NCBI RefSeq assembly: GCF_001953745.1
Contig: NZ_LWLN01000001.1
Location: 1,798,001 to 1,862,000 of the forward strand
Direction of reading: 5' to 3'
Source of the DNA: Natrinema saccharevitans
GTDB lineage: Archaea; Halobacteriota; Halobacteria; Halobacteriales; Natrialbaceae
DNA length: 64,000 nucleotides
Shown here: in pieces, positions 8,779 to 17,346 of the stretch
Layout of the letters: each line of letters starts with the position of its first letter
Numbering within the stretch: the stretch's first letter is position 1
Notes under the pieces: generated by a model
Seen by the model: only the letters and a program-made list of their open reading frames with translations
The model's database searches: none
Told to the model about the DNA's origin: nothing
Translations under genes and position numbers: made by a program

Positions 8779-11361
8779 ATGGGTCCGGCCGATCGATACG
8801 CAGCGTTCGTAACTGCACACAGCAAGGCCATCATCGCGGTCGTGTTGATTGCGACGTTGCTCGTCGCCAGCGGGGCCGGAAGCGTCGACTCGGAGCTGAC
8901 GATCGCGAACTTCGAGAGCGACTCGACGGAGGCCGAAAAGTACGATCAACTTCGGTCCGACTTCGCGACCGAGGGCGAGAACACGACCGTCGTCCAGGTC
9001 GTCGTCCGCGACGAGAACGCCCTGTCGAAGGCGTCGCTGCTCGAGGGGCTGACCCTCCAGCGGGCCATCGCCAACGACGGCGACGTGAACGCGACGCTGC
9101 GGGATCGGCAGCCGATGGTCGGACTCTCGAACGTCGTCGCGACGGCGGCGGTTCGGGAGGCCGAGGCCGGAAACGCGACTCGAAACGGGTCCGCCGGCGC
9201 GGCCAACGACTCGGCACCGCCGTCGCTCGAGGCCCAGATCGCGCAACTGGAGTCGATGTCCGAGAGCGAGGTCGAGGCGACCGTCGAACGGGTGCTGGCC
9301 CCGGACTCGGCGGCCGCGGGCGCGGTCGATCCCTACTCGCTGTTGCCGACCGACTACGAGCCGGGGGCGACGACGACCGACGGCCGCGTCCTCTACGTCT
9401 TTCAGGACACGAGCGGCGCGAGCGGCGACGACCTCCCCGCCGACGTGGCCGACGCTCAACTCGAGATCCGGGAGCTGTCCGCGGCGACGTTGACGTCCGG
9501 CGAGAGCTTCGTCTTCGGGAGCGCTGTCGTCGACGCCGAGAGTACGCAGGCGACCGGTGAGAGCTTCGCGATCGTCTCGCCGGTCGCGCTGCTGGTCATC
9601 GTCCTCGCGCTGGGGATCGCCTACCGCGACGTCTTCGACATCGGGCTCGGACTCGCCGGGATCGCGCTCGTCCTCGCGTGGATGGCCGGCTTCATGGGGT
9701 GGGCCGGAATCGGCGTGACGCAGATCCTGATCGCCGTCCCGTTCCTGCTGATCGGGCTCTCGATCGACTACGCGTTACACGTCGTGATGCGCTACCGGGA
9801 GGCCAGCGCCGACGACCCCGACGCGACGCCGCGGACGGCGATGCGCCGGGGGTTGGCCGGCGTCGTCGTCGCCATCGGTGCCGCCACGTTCACGACCGCC
9901 GTCAGGTTCCTCTCGAACGTCGTCAGCCCGCTCGCTTCGATCAGGGAGTTCGGTATCGTCAGCGCCGTCGGCATCCTGTCGGCGTTTCTCGTCTTCGGCC
10001 TGCTGCTTCCCGCCCTGAAAGTCGAACTCGACGGGGGACTCGAGCGGTTCGGCCTGTCGCGTCGGCGACCCGCCTTCGGTCGCGGCGGCGTCGCCGGCCG
10101 GGTCCTCAGCGTCGGTGCAGAACTCGCCGACCGGGCGCCGGCAGTCGTCATCGCCGTCGCGCTCGTCCTGAGCGCGGCCGGGGGCGCGGCCGCGACGGAC
10201 ATCGACACGTCGATCGAGCAGACGGACTTCCTCCCGCGGGACTCGCCGGCCTGGATGGACTCGCTGCCCGACTCGCTGCAGCCCAGCGACTACCAGCTGC
10301 GCGAGCAGGCGCTGTACCTGAACGATCGGTTCGCCCAGTCGCGCGATCAGTCGAGAGCGGAGGTACTGATCGAGGGGCCGGTCACCGACCCCGACACGCT
10401 CGAGCGGGTCGCGGCCGGCAGGGACCGTGCGGCGAACACCTCGTCCGCACAGACGCTGGCCAACGGCCGCCTGCAGGCGACGGGACCGCTCGAGACGATC
10501 CGGTCGGTCGCCGAGGACAACGGGACGGTCGCCGCCGTAGTTGCGGACGCCGACACCGACGGCGACGGCGTGCCGGAGGAGAACCTCACGGCGGTCTACG
10601 ACGCGGTCTACGCCGCCGATCCGTCGGCGGCCGCGGAGACGATCCATCGCGCGGACGGCGAGTATCGGTCGCTCCGGCTCTCGGTGGGCCTCTCCGGCGG
10701 GGCGAACACCGCGACGATCACCGAGGAGATGCGGGCGGTCGCGACGACCATCGAGGACGATTCCGAACTGACGGTGACGGCGACCGGCCAGCCCATCGTC
10801 GAGGAACTCGTCCAGAAGGGACTGCTCGAGACGCTCGTGCAGGGCTTTGCGATCACGTTCGGCGTCATCCTCGCGTTCCTGACGGCGACGTTCTGGGCTC
10901 GCTACCGCACGCTCTCGCTGGGTGCGGTCGTCATCGCCCCGGTCCTGTTCGCACAGGCGTGGCTGTTCGGGACGATGTACCTCGCGGGGATTCCCTTCAC
11001 CTCCGAGACGGCCATTATCGCGGCGATCGGCATCGGGATCGGCGTCGACTACGCGATCCACGTCGGCGAACGCTTCCTCGAGGAGGAGCGAGCGCGGGCC
11101 GACCCCATCGCGTCGCTCCGGCGGACGGTCCGGGGGACCGGCGGCGCGTTGCTCGCCAGCGCCGTCACGACCGCTGCCGGCTTCGGCGTCCTCGTGTTCG
11201 CGCTCGTGCCGTCGCTGCGGCGCTTTGGCTTCGTCACGAGCGTCGCGATCGCCTACGCGTTCCTCGCGAGCATCGTGGTCCTGCCGAGCCTGCTCGCGGT
11301 CTGGGCCCGATACACCGACTCCGACGCAGACGACGCCGAGACCGACGACGTTCCCGCCTGA
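8779..11361 (+). CDS. RND/MMPL-type membrane exporter
   Basis: The 860-residue protein has the duplicated RND plan. It has an N-terminal span (KAIIAVVLIATLLVASGAG), a large extracellular loop rich in acidic residues, and a block of about five spans containing IGLSIDYALHVVMRYRE. A second loop follows, then another five-span block with the matching GIGIGVDYAIHVGERFLEEE. The GxxxDY motif in both halves marks the sterol-sensing/RND family, which uses ion gradients to move lipids, drugs or other hydrophobic molecules. Substrate is unknown. The close ATG with a TATA element about 28 bases upstream indicates a leaderless message, probably controlled by the divergent TrmB protein. Confidence 0.88.
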   Translation: MGPADRYAAFVTAHSKAIIAVVLIATLLVASGAGSVDSELTIANFESDSTEAEKYDQLRSDFATEGENTTVVQVVVRDENALSKASLLEGLTLQRAIANDGDVNATLRDRQPMVGLSNVVATAAVREAEAGNATRNGSAGAANDSAPPSLEAQIAQLESMSESEVEATVERVLAPDSAAAGAVDPYSLLPTDYEPGATTTDGRVLYVFQDTSGASGDDLPADVADAQLEIRELSAATLTSGESFVFGSAVVDAESTQATGESFAIVSPVALLVIVLALGIAYRDVFDIGLGLAGIALVLAWMAGFMGWAGIGVTQILIAVPFLLIGLSIDYALHVVMRYREASADDPDATPRTAMRRGLAGVVVAIGAATFTTAVRFLSNVVSPLASIREFGIVSAVGILSAFLVFGLLLPALKVELDGGLERFGLSRRRPAFGRGGVAGRVLSVGAELADRAPAVVIAVALVLSAAGGAAATDIDTSIEQTDFLPRDSPAWMDSLPDSLQPSDYQLREQALYLNDRFAQSRDQSRAEVLIEGPVTDPDTLERVAAGRDRAANTSSAQTLANGRLQATGPLETIRSVAEDNGTVAAVVADADTDGDGVPEENLTAVYDAVYAADPSAAAETIHRADGEYRSLRLSVGLSGGANTATITEEMRAVATTIEDDSELTVTATGQPIVEELVQKGLLETLVQGFAITFGVILAFLTATFWARYRTLSLGAVVIAPVLFAQAWLFGTMYLAGIPFTSETAIIAAIGIGIGVDYAIHVGERFLEEERARADPIASLRRTVRGTGGALLASAVTTAAGFGVLVFALVPSLRRFGFVTSVAIAYAFLASIVVLPSLLAVWARYTDSDADDAETDDVPA

Positions 11362-11444
11362 TCGGCACCGGGGTCGCGAGCGGGGAGTCGACGGCGTGGC
11401 CGAGACGCGAATCTATTTCAGCCGTCGCCCGCCACACTCGAGCA

Positions 11445-12446
11445 ATGGTTTCGGAACGCTTCGACCCCGAGCAGTGGGAGCCCGCGGCACTGAACGACGA
11501 GTTCAGGGACATCACCTACCACCGCGCGGTCGACTCCGGGACGGTCCGGATCGCGTTCGACCGGCCCGACGTCCGCAACGCCTTCCGACCGGGGACCGTC
11601 GACGAACTCTACGACGCCCTCGACCACGCCAAGCGCCAGACCGACGTCGGCTGTATCCTGCTGACCGGGAACGGGCCGTCCTCGAAGGACGGCGGCTGGG
11701 CCTTCTGTTCCGGCGGGGATCAGACGGTTCGCGGCGAGGACGGGTATCAGTACGAAGGGGATGAGGAGAGCGAGGCGCAACGCGTTCGAGAATCGCAAAG
11801 CGATTCTCGCAGCCCATCAGAAGTGCAAAGCACTTCTGAGGACGCCTCGGAAGACGCGAGCGGACAGAGTCCGCGAGCGCAAGCGTCCGAACAGGGACGG
11901 CTCCACATCCTCGAGGTCCAGCGGCTCATTCGGCACATCCCGAAAGTGGTCGTCGCCGTGGTACCGGGCTGGGCCGTCGGCGGGGGCCACTCGCTGCACG
12001 TCGTCTGTGACCTGACCCTCGCGAGCGAAGAGCACGCGAAGTTCCTCCAGACCGATCCCGACGTGGCCAGCTACGACGCCGGCTTCGGCTCGGCCTACCT
12101 CGCGAAACAGATCGGCCAGAAGAAGGCCCGCGAGGTGTTTTTCCTCGGGAAGACCTACGACGCCGAGGAGGCCGCGGAGATGGGCATGGTCAACGAGGCG
12201 GTCCCCCACGAGGAGTTGGAGGAGACCGCCCTCGAGTGGGGCCGGCGCATCAACTCGAAGAGCCCGACGGCGATGCGGATGCTCAAGTACGCGTTCAACA
12301 TGACCGACGACGGGATGGTCGGCCAGCAGGTCTTCGCCGGCGAGGCGACGCGGCTGGGCTACATGACCGACGAAGCGAAGGAGGGCCGGGACGCGTTCGT
12401 CGAGGGTCGCGACCCGGACTTCGACGAGTTCCCGTGGCACTACTAA
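11445..12446 (+). CDS. menB: 1,4-dihydroxy-2-naphthoyl-CoA synthase MenB with an in-frame insertion
   Basis: MenB closes the second ring of the naphthoquinone from o-succinylbenzoyl-CoA. This 333-residue crotonase-fold protein has the oxyanion-hole segments WAFCSGGDQTVRG and PGWAVGGGHSLHVVCDLTLA, and the C-terminal signature TAMRMLKYAFN. Between GYQYEGDE and GRLHILEVQRLIRH it carries about 40 serine-, glutamine- and glutamate-rich residues where relatives, as I recall them, have a short linker. The DNA there is a chain of hairpins (see 11787-11888). The frame is kept and the residues known to matter flank the insert, so the enzyme is probably active. The ATG at 11445 follows a TATA-like CTATTTCAG region. 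Confidence 0.93.
   Translation: MVSERFDPEQWEPAALNDEFRDITYHRAVDSGTVRIAFDRPDVRNAFRPGTVDELYDALDHAKRQTDVGCILLTGNGPSSKDGGWAFCSGGDQTVRGEDGYQYEGDEESEAQRVRESQSDSRSPSEVQSTSEDASEDASGQSPRAQASEQGRLHILEVQRLIRHIPKVVVAVVPGWAVGGGHSLHVVCDLTLASEEHAKFLQTDPDVASYDAGFGSAYLAKQIGQKKAREVFFLGKTYDAEEAAEMGMVNEAVPHEELEETALEWGRRINSKSPTAMRMLKYAFNMTDDGMVGQQVFAGEATRLGYMTDEAKEGRDAFVEGRDPDFDEFPWHY
11787..11888 (+). repeat. In-frame palindromic insertion inside menB
   Basis: Three hairpins follow one another. The first is CGAGAATCGC-AAA-GCGATTCTCG (10 bp stem, 11787-11809). The second is TCAGAAGTGC-AAA-GCACTTCTGA (10 bp stem, 11817-11839). The third is GCGGAC-AGA-GTCCGC (11860-11874), enclosed by the outer arms GGACGC (11840-11845) and GCGTCC (11883-11888). 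The first two share the core GC-AAA-GC and stem length but not stem sequence, so stem complementarity rather than sequence is kept. The span is 102 bases, exactly 34 codons, and reads through without a stop. True element borders cannot be fixed without relatives. Confidence 0.75.
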
Positions 12447-12469
12447 CGTCGGGCCCGTAAATCGAACCG

Positions 12470-13684
12470 ATGCACCGACGAACGGCCCTCCGGTGGACGT
12501 CCCTGCCGGCCGCGCTCGCGCTCGCGGGTTGTACCGCGCCCAGCGGCGAGTCTGACGGGAACGCCGGCGACCGAGGGAGCGACGACGCCGAGGGCGTCTC
12601 GGGCACCCCGCCGATCCCGATGCTCGAGGACCCGCCGGAGGCGGTCTATCTGCCCGGCCACCGGAAGTCGATGCGCGTGCTCGAGCCGGTCGACGCCGGC
12701 GACTACGTGCTGACGCCGATGCTGTCGTACCCCCATCCGTTCTGGATCGTCACCGCGAACGACCGCGAGTTCGTCGAGCCGGCGGCCGGCCGTGGGGTCC
12801 ACCTGATGATCGTCGTCTGGGACCGGGAGACGGGACGCGTCCTGCTCGGCGCCGAGCCGAGGACGACGATTTCGCGAAACGGGCGGGAGATCGACTCGCG
12901 GGCGCTGTGGCCGATGCTCTCACAGGAGATGGGCGTCCACGTCGGCGACAACGTCGCCCTCCCGGCCGACGGGACCTACGCCGTCGACGTCGAACTCCCG
13001 CCGCTCTCGATCCGCCGGACCGGCTCGCTGGCGGGCCGGTTCGCGGAGGGGGCGACCGCCACCTTCGAGTTCACCTACGATCGGGCGTTCCGCGAGGCCG
13101 TCGTCGAGGGGATCGACCTGCTGGACCGGGAGCGGTGGGGCCAGCGGGGCGCGCTCGAGCCGATGACGGAGCGGGGGACGAACAGTGACGAGGACGGCAG
13201 GGAGCGCGGCGACGACGCGGCCGGCGAGAGCGACGGGGGGCCGGATCCGCCGGTCCCCTACTCGAGGGTGCCGCCGGCGGACGCCTATCCGGGAACGCGG
13301 CTAATCGAGTCGGCCGGCGACGGCCTCCCCACGAGCGGCGACGCGGCGTTCGTCGTCGCGTTGCTCGAGCCCGAGTCGCGGCTTGCCGACGGCGACGACT
13401 CCTATCTGCTCGTCTCGCCGCGGACGCCGTACAACCGGGTGCCGCTACCGAACGCGTCGCTGCGGGTCGTCCTCGAGCGCGACGCCCGGCGGGTCCTCGA
13501 CGACCGCCTCGAGCCGACGATCGACGGCGAGTACGGCTTTCATTACGGGCGATCGGTCGCCGACGTCCGACCGGGCGATTCGGTCCGGATCGCGATCGAG
13601 TCCCCGCCGCAAACGGCCCGCCATCAGGGCTACGAGACGGCGTTTTTCGGGATGGAGCCGGTCGAGCTGGTGGTCCCGTCGTAG
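12470..13684 (+). CDS. Secreted lipoprotein, iron-transport-like (DUF7350-like)
   Basis: The 404-residue protein has a lipoprotein signal with a twin-arginine-like MHRRTALRWTSLPAALALAGC and lipobox LAGC, so the mature protein should begin at Cys21 and sit on the outer face of the membrane. The body holds two similar beta-rich halves, one with VLTPMLSYPHPFWIVTAND and HLMIVVWDRETGR, the other with AFVVALLEPESRLADGDD. They are joined by an acidic disordered linker. The first half resembles the P19/Tp34 periplasmic iron-binding fold in plan, and haloarchaeal relatives are often labelled iron transporters; I have not seen metal ligands I would call certain. It sits between menB and menA on the same strand. 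Confidence 0.6.
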   Translation: MHRRTALRWTSLPAALALAGCTAPSGESDGNAGDRGSDDAEGVSGTPPIPMLEDPPEAVYLPGHRKSMRVLEPVDAGDYVLTPMLSYPHPFWIVTANDREFVEPAAGRGVHLMIVVWDRETGRVLLGAEPRTTISRNGREIDSRALWPMLSQEMGVHVGDNVALPADGTYAVDVELPPLSIRRTGSLAGRFAEGATATFEFTYDRAFREAVVEGIDLLDRERWGQRGALEPMTERGTNSDEDGRERGDDAAGESDGGPDPPVPYSRVPPADAYPGTRLIESAGDGLPTSGDAAFVVALLEPESRLADGDDSYLLVSPRTPYNRVPLPNASLRVVLERDARRVLDDRLEPTIDGEYGFHYGRSVADVRPGDSVRIAIESPPQTARHQGYETAFFGMEPVELVVPS

Positions 13685-13784
13685 GCGTCGGCTCCGTTCT
13701 CGTCCCCGCTCGCACGCGGCCGCGACCGGCAGGGGCCGCTCGCAATGCCAACGTTGACACTCTCTCGAGTGGGACACTCGAACT

Positions 13785-14729
13785 ATGAGTTCGGCCGAGG
13801 TCGAAATCTCACGGACGAAGGCGTGGCTGATGGCGGCCCGTCCCCAGACCTTGCCCGCGGCCGCGGCCCCGGTGATCGTCGGGTCGGGGCTGGCGGCCGC
13901 CGAGGGCGTGTTCTCGCCGTTGCCGGCGATCGCGGCCGTCGTCGGCGCGGCGCTGATCCAGATCGGGACGAACTTCGCGAACGACTACTACGACGCCGTC
14001 AAGGGGGCCGACACCGAAGACCGCGAGGGCTTTACCCGGGTCACCCAGTCGGGGCTCATCTCGCCCGCGCAGGTCAAGCTCGCGATGATCGTCACCTTCG
14101 GACTGGCGATCCTCTCGGGGACTTATCTCGTCTACGTCGGGGGTATCCCGATCCTCGTCGTGGGGCTCGTCAGCGTCCTCTGCGGCTGGGCTTACACCGG
14201 CGGGCCCTACCCGCTTGGCTATCACGGGCTGGGCGATCTCTTCGTGTTCGTCTTCTTCGGCCTCGTCGCCGTGACCGGGACCTACTACGTGCAGGCCGCG
14301 GCCGTCCTCGCGGAGCCGCTCGCGACGGCGATCCCCGACGGCACCGTCACGCTCGAGGCCGTGATCGCGAGCCTGCCGATCGCCGGGCTCTCGACGGCGA
14401 TTCTCGTCGTGAACAACGTCCGGGACAGAGAGACCGACGCCGAGGCGGGCAAACGGACCCTCGCGGTCCGGCTGGGCTACCGGTGGAGCCGCGTGGAGTA
14501 CGTGGCCATGCTCGCCATCGCCTACGTCGTCCCCTTCTGGTTCTGGCTCGCGACGGACGTCGGCCCCGGAGCCCTGCTCCCGCTGGTGACGCTGCCCTAC
14601 GCCGCGACGATCGCCCGAACCGTGCTGACCCGGACCGACGGCGAGGCGCTCAACCCGGCGCTCGAGGCGACGGGCAAGCTGACCGCGATCTACGCCGTCT
14701 GTTTCGCCGGGGGGCTGGTGTTGTTATGA
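13785..14729 (+). CDS. menA: 1,4-dihydroxy-2-naphthoate polyprenyltransferase MenA
   Basis: MenA attaches the polyprenyl tail to dihydroxynaphthoate at the membrane. The 314-residue protein has about nine spans and both aspartate-rich UbiA motifs: NFANDYYDAVKGADTEDREG and NNVRDRETDAEAGKRTLAVR. Its last codons overlap menC by ATGA, so menA-menC-menE form one translationally coupled unit. The ATG at 13785 is the first in frame. Confidence 0.95.
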   Translation: MSSAEVEISRTKAWLMAARPQTLPAAAAPVIVGSGLAAAEGVFSPLPAIAAVVGAALIQIGTNFANDYYDAVKGADTEDREGFTRVTQSGLISPAQVKLAMIVTFGLAILSGTYLVYVGGIPILVVGLVSVLCGWAYTGGPYPLGYHGLGDLFVFVFFGLVAVTGTYYVQAAAVLAEPLATAIPDGTVTLEAVIASLPIAGLSTAILVVNNVRDRETDAEAGKRTLAVRLGYRWSRVEYVAMLAIAYVVPFWFWLATDVGPGALLPLVTLPYAATIARTVLTRTDGEALNPALEATGKLTAIYAVCFAGGLVLL

Positions 14730-15808
14730 GCGCCGCCGAGGCCCTCTCGCTGGAGTACCGCCCCTTCTCGCTCGACCTCGCGGAGCCGCTCGAGACGGCA
14801 GACGGGACGATCGCGTCCCGCGACGGTTTCCTCGTCCGGCTCGTCGACGAGGCCGACGACGGCGACGAACCGGCCGTCGGTTACGGCGAAGCGACGCCGC
14901 TGCCGGGCTGGACCGAGTCCCGCGAGGACTGCGAGCGCGCCCTCGAGCGCGCGCAGGAGGCGATCCGAACCGACGGGCCGAGCGAGGCCCTGGAGGCCGT
15001 CGACCGGCAGGTCGCGGCCCGCCACGCCCTGTCGTTGGCGCTGTCCGACCTGCAGGCGACCCGCGAGTCGACGCCGCTGTATCGCTACCTCGGACAGGGG
15101 CCGATGGTCGGCCGGGTGCCGGTCAACGCGACGATCGGCGACGGCTCGCCCGACGAGACGGTCGCCGCGGCCCGCGCGGCCGTCGATCGGGGCTTTACCA
15201 CCTGCAAGCTGAAGGTCGGCCTCCGGAGCGTCGAGGCCGACGTCGAGCGCGTCCGACGGGTCCGCGAGGCCGTCGGCGACCGGATCGAACTGCGGGCCGA
15301 CGCCAACGAGGCCTGGACCTTCGAGGAGGCCCAGTCGGCCCTCGAGGGCTTCGCCGACTGCGGCGTCTCGATCCTCGAGCAGCCCCTGCCGGCGGGCGCG
15401 CTCGAGGGTCACGCCGACCTCCGCGAGGAGAACCAGGGCGTCTCGATCGCGCTCGACGAGGGGCTGCTGGAACACGGCGTCGACGCGATCTGTGACGCCG
15501 GGGCGGCCGACATCGTCGTCCTGAAACCGATGGCGCTGGGCGGGATCGACGTTGCGCGCAAGATCGCCGCCTGGCTGACCGAACTCGAGGTCGCGCCGCT
15601 GGTGACGACCACCATCGACGGCGTCGTCGCGCGCACCGGCGCGGTGCATCTGGCGGCCGCGATCCCCGACGTGCCGGCCTGCGGGCTGGCAACCGGCGAC
15701 CTGCTCGCGACGGACCTGGGCCGGGACCCCGTCCTGATCGAGAAGGGGTCGGCGGTCGTCCCGCAGGCGAAGGGACTGGGCGTCTCGGACGTCTGGGGTG
15801 ACCGATGA
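14726..15808 (+). CDS. menC: o-Succinylbenzoate synthase MenC
   Basis: MenC dehydrates SHCHC to o-succinylbenzoate. The 360-residue protein has the enolase-superfamily plan: an N-terminal capping domain and a barrel with the KxK motif in TTCKLKVGL, metal ligands in LRADANEAW, in ILEQPL and in IALDEGL, and the second catalytic lysine in IVVLKPMALGG. The start ATG overlaps the menA stop (ATGA), and its own stop overlaps menE in the same way. Confidence 0.95.
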   Translation: MSAAEALSLEYRPFSLDLAEPLETADGTIASRDGFLVRLVDEADDGDEPAVGYGEATPLPGWTESREDCERALERAQEAIRTDGPSEALEAVDRQVAARHALSLALSDLQATRESTPLYRYLGQGPMVGRVPVNATIGDGSPDETVAAARAAVDRGFTTCKLKVGLRSVEADVERVRRVREAVGDRIELRADANEAWTFEEAQSALEGFADCGVSILEQPLPAGALEGHADLREENQGVSIALDEGLLEHGVDAICDAGAADIVVLKPMALGGIDVARKIAAWLTELEVAPLVTTTIDGVVARTGAVHLAAAIPDVPACGLATGDLLATDLGRDPVLIEKGSAVVPQAKGLGVSDVWGDR

Positions 15809-17337
15809 CCGGCGGCCTCGAGTGGCCGACGCGGGACCTCCTCTCGCATCGGACGTCGACGACGCCGGACGCGACGGCGCTCGTCGACGCCGAGACCGAC
15901 CGGTCGCGGACGTACGACGAGTTCGATCGGCGAGTCGACGCCGTCGCGGCGCGACTCGAGACGGTCGCCTCCGGCCCCGATGACCGCCTCGGCGTCCTCA
16001 TGGGGACGCGGGTCGCGTTCGCCGAGGTCTACTTCGCGGCGATGCGACTCGGCCTCACGGTCGTCCCGCTGAACGTCCGGGAGACGGCCGCCGAACTCGC
16101 CTCGAAGGCCGACCGCACCGCCGTCGACGCGATCGTCTGCGAGTCGGCGACCGAAGAACTCGCGCTCGAGATCACGGACGCCCCGATCCGCTCGGTCGAC
16201 GACCCCGAACGCGACGGCGTCGACCCGCTCGAGCCGATCGAGTGGGCGTCCGCGACGCCGGTCGCGCTCGAGCGCGACGACACGCACCTGCTCATGTTCA
16301 CGTCGGGCACGTCGGGCGAGCCGAAGGCCGTCCGGCTGACGGTCGGCAACCTCGTCGCCAGCGCGACCGCCTCGGCGTTCCGACTCGGCGTCCTGCCGGC
16401 CGACCGGTGGCTCTGTTGCCTGCCAATGTATCACATGGGCGGGCTGGCACCGATCGTCCGGTCGACGCTGTACGGGACGACCGCCGTGATCCAGCGGGAG
16501 TTCGATCCCCGGGACACCGCCCGCGTCGTCGACGAGTACGATATCACCGGCGTCTCGCTCGTCCCGACGATGTGCAAACGCCTGCTCGAGGCCGGCTGGG
16601 AACCGCCGGAGTCGCTTCGATTCGTCCTGCTGGGCGGCGCTCCGGCGTCCCGCGAACTGCTCGAGCGGTGTCGGGAGCGGGGCGTGCCGGCCCACCCGAC
16701 CTACGGCATGACCGAGACCGCCTCCCAGATCGCGACGGCGACGCCGGCCGAGACCGCGGCCCACGAGGGGACCGTCGGCCGCCCGCTCGCCGGGACCGAC
16801 GTGACCGTCGTCGACGAGGACGGCACGGTTCTCGGGCCGAGCGAACAGGGGGAACTCGTCGTCTCGGGGCCGACGGTGACGCCGGGTTATCTCGACGCCG
16901 ACGAGACCGCGGCGGCGTTCGGCGATCACGGGCTCCACACCGGCGACGTCGGCTACCGCGACGAGGACGGCCGGCTGTGGGTCCTCAATCGCCGCAGCGA
17001 CCGCATCGTTACCGGCGGCGAGAACGTCGATCCCGGCGAGGTCGTCGCGGCGCTGCGGACCCACCCGGCCGTCGACGACGCCGCGGTCGTCGGCCTCTCG
17101 GACCCGGAGTGGGGTGAACGCGTCGCCGCGCTGGTCGTTCCCGAGTCGGGGACGCCGGGGTCGCTCGAGCCCGCGTCCCTGCTCGCCCACTGCGACGAAC
17201 GCCTCGCCGGGTTCAAGCGGCCGAAGACGATCGGGGTCGCCGACGCGCTTCCCCGGACCGCGTCGGGAACCGTCGATCGCGAGGCGGTCCGCGAGCGCCT
17301 GCGCGCCGACGGAACGGACGTCAGCGACAGCGGGTAG
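15805..17337 (+). CDS. menE: o-Succinylbenzoate-CoA ligase MenE
   Basis: MenE activates o-succinylbenzoate with ATP and CoA, giving the substrate of MenB. The 510-residue ANL-family enzyme shows the P-loop-like LLMFTSGTSGEPKAVRLT, the adenine motif THPTYGMTET (read as PTYGMTETASQI), the aspartate hinge motif HTGDVGYRDEDGRLWVLNRR and the C-terminal catalytic lysine in LPRTASGTVDREAVR. It ends the menA-menC-menE unit and stops 9 bases before the stop of the convergent BCCT gene. Confidence 0.94.
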   Translation: MTGGLEWPTRDLLSHRTSTTPDATALVDAETDRSRTYDEFDRRVDAVAARLETVASGPDDRLGVLMGTRVAFAEVYFAAMRLGLTVVPLNVRETAAELASKADRTAVDAIVCESATEELALEITDAPIRSVDDPERDGVDPLEPIEWASATPVALERDDTHLLMFTSGTSGEPKAVRLTVGNLVASATASAFRLGVLPADRWLCCLPMYHMGGLAPIVRSTLYGTTAVIQREFDPRDTARVVDEYDITGVSLVPTMCKRLLEAGWEPPESLRFVLLGGAPASRELLERCRERGVPAHPTYGMTETASQIATATPAETAAHEGTVGRPLAGTDVTVVDEDGTVLGPSEQGELVVSGPTVTPGYLDADETAAAFGDHGLHTGDVGYRDEDGRLWVLNRRSDRIVTGGENVDPGEVVAALRTHPAVDDAAVVGLSDPEWGERVAALVVPESGTPGSLEPASLLAHCDERLAGFKRPKTIGVADALPRTASGTVDREAVRERLRADGTDVSDSG

Positions 17338-17346
17338 TGCGGCCGG

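Noticed and set aside
9678-11444. Open frame continuing upstream of menB through the RND gene
   Set aside because: Its product there is arginine-rich low-complexity sequence, the shadow of the RND gene; menB starts at 11445 with family-typical sequence.
11787-11839. Hairpins in menB as transcription terminators
   Set aside because: They lie in the middle of an open, conserved gene, and no T-run follows; the frame continues with perfect MenB sequence.
17338-17346. Terminator between menE and the BCCT gene
   Set aside because: The two stops are only 9 bases apart and no stem-loop with T-run is visible on either strand.
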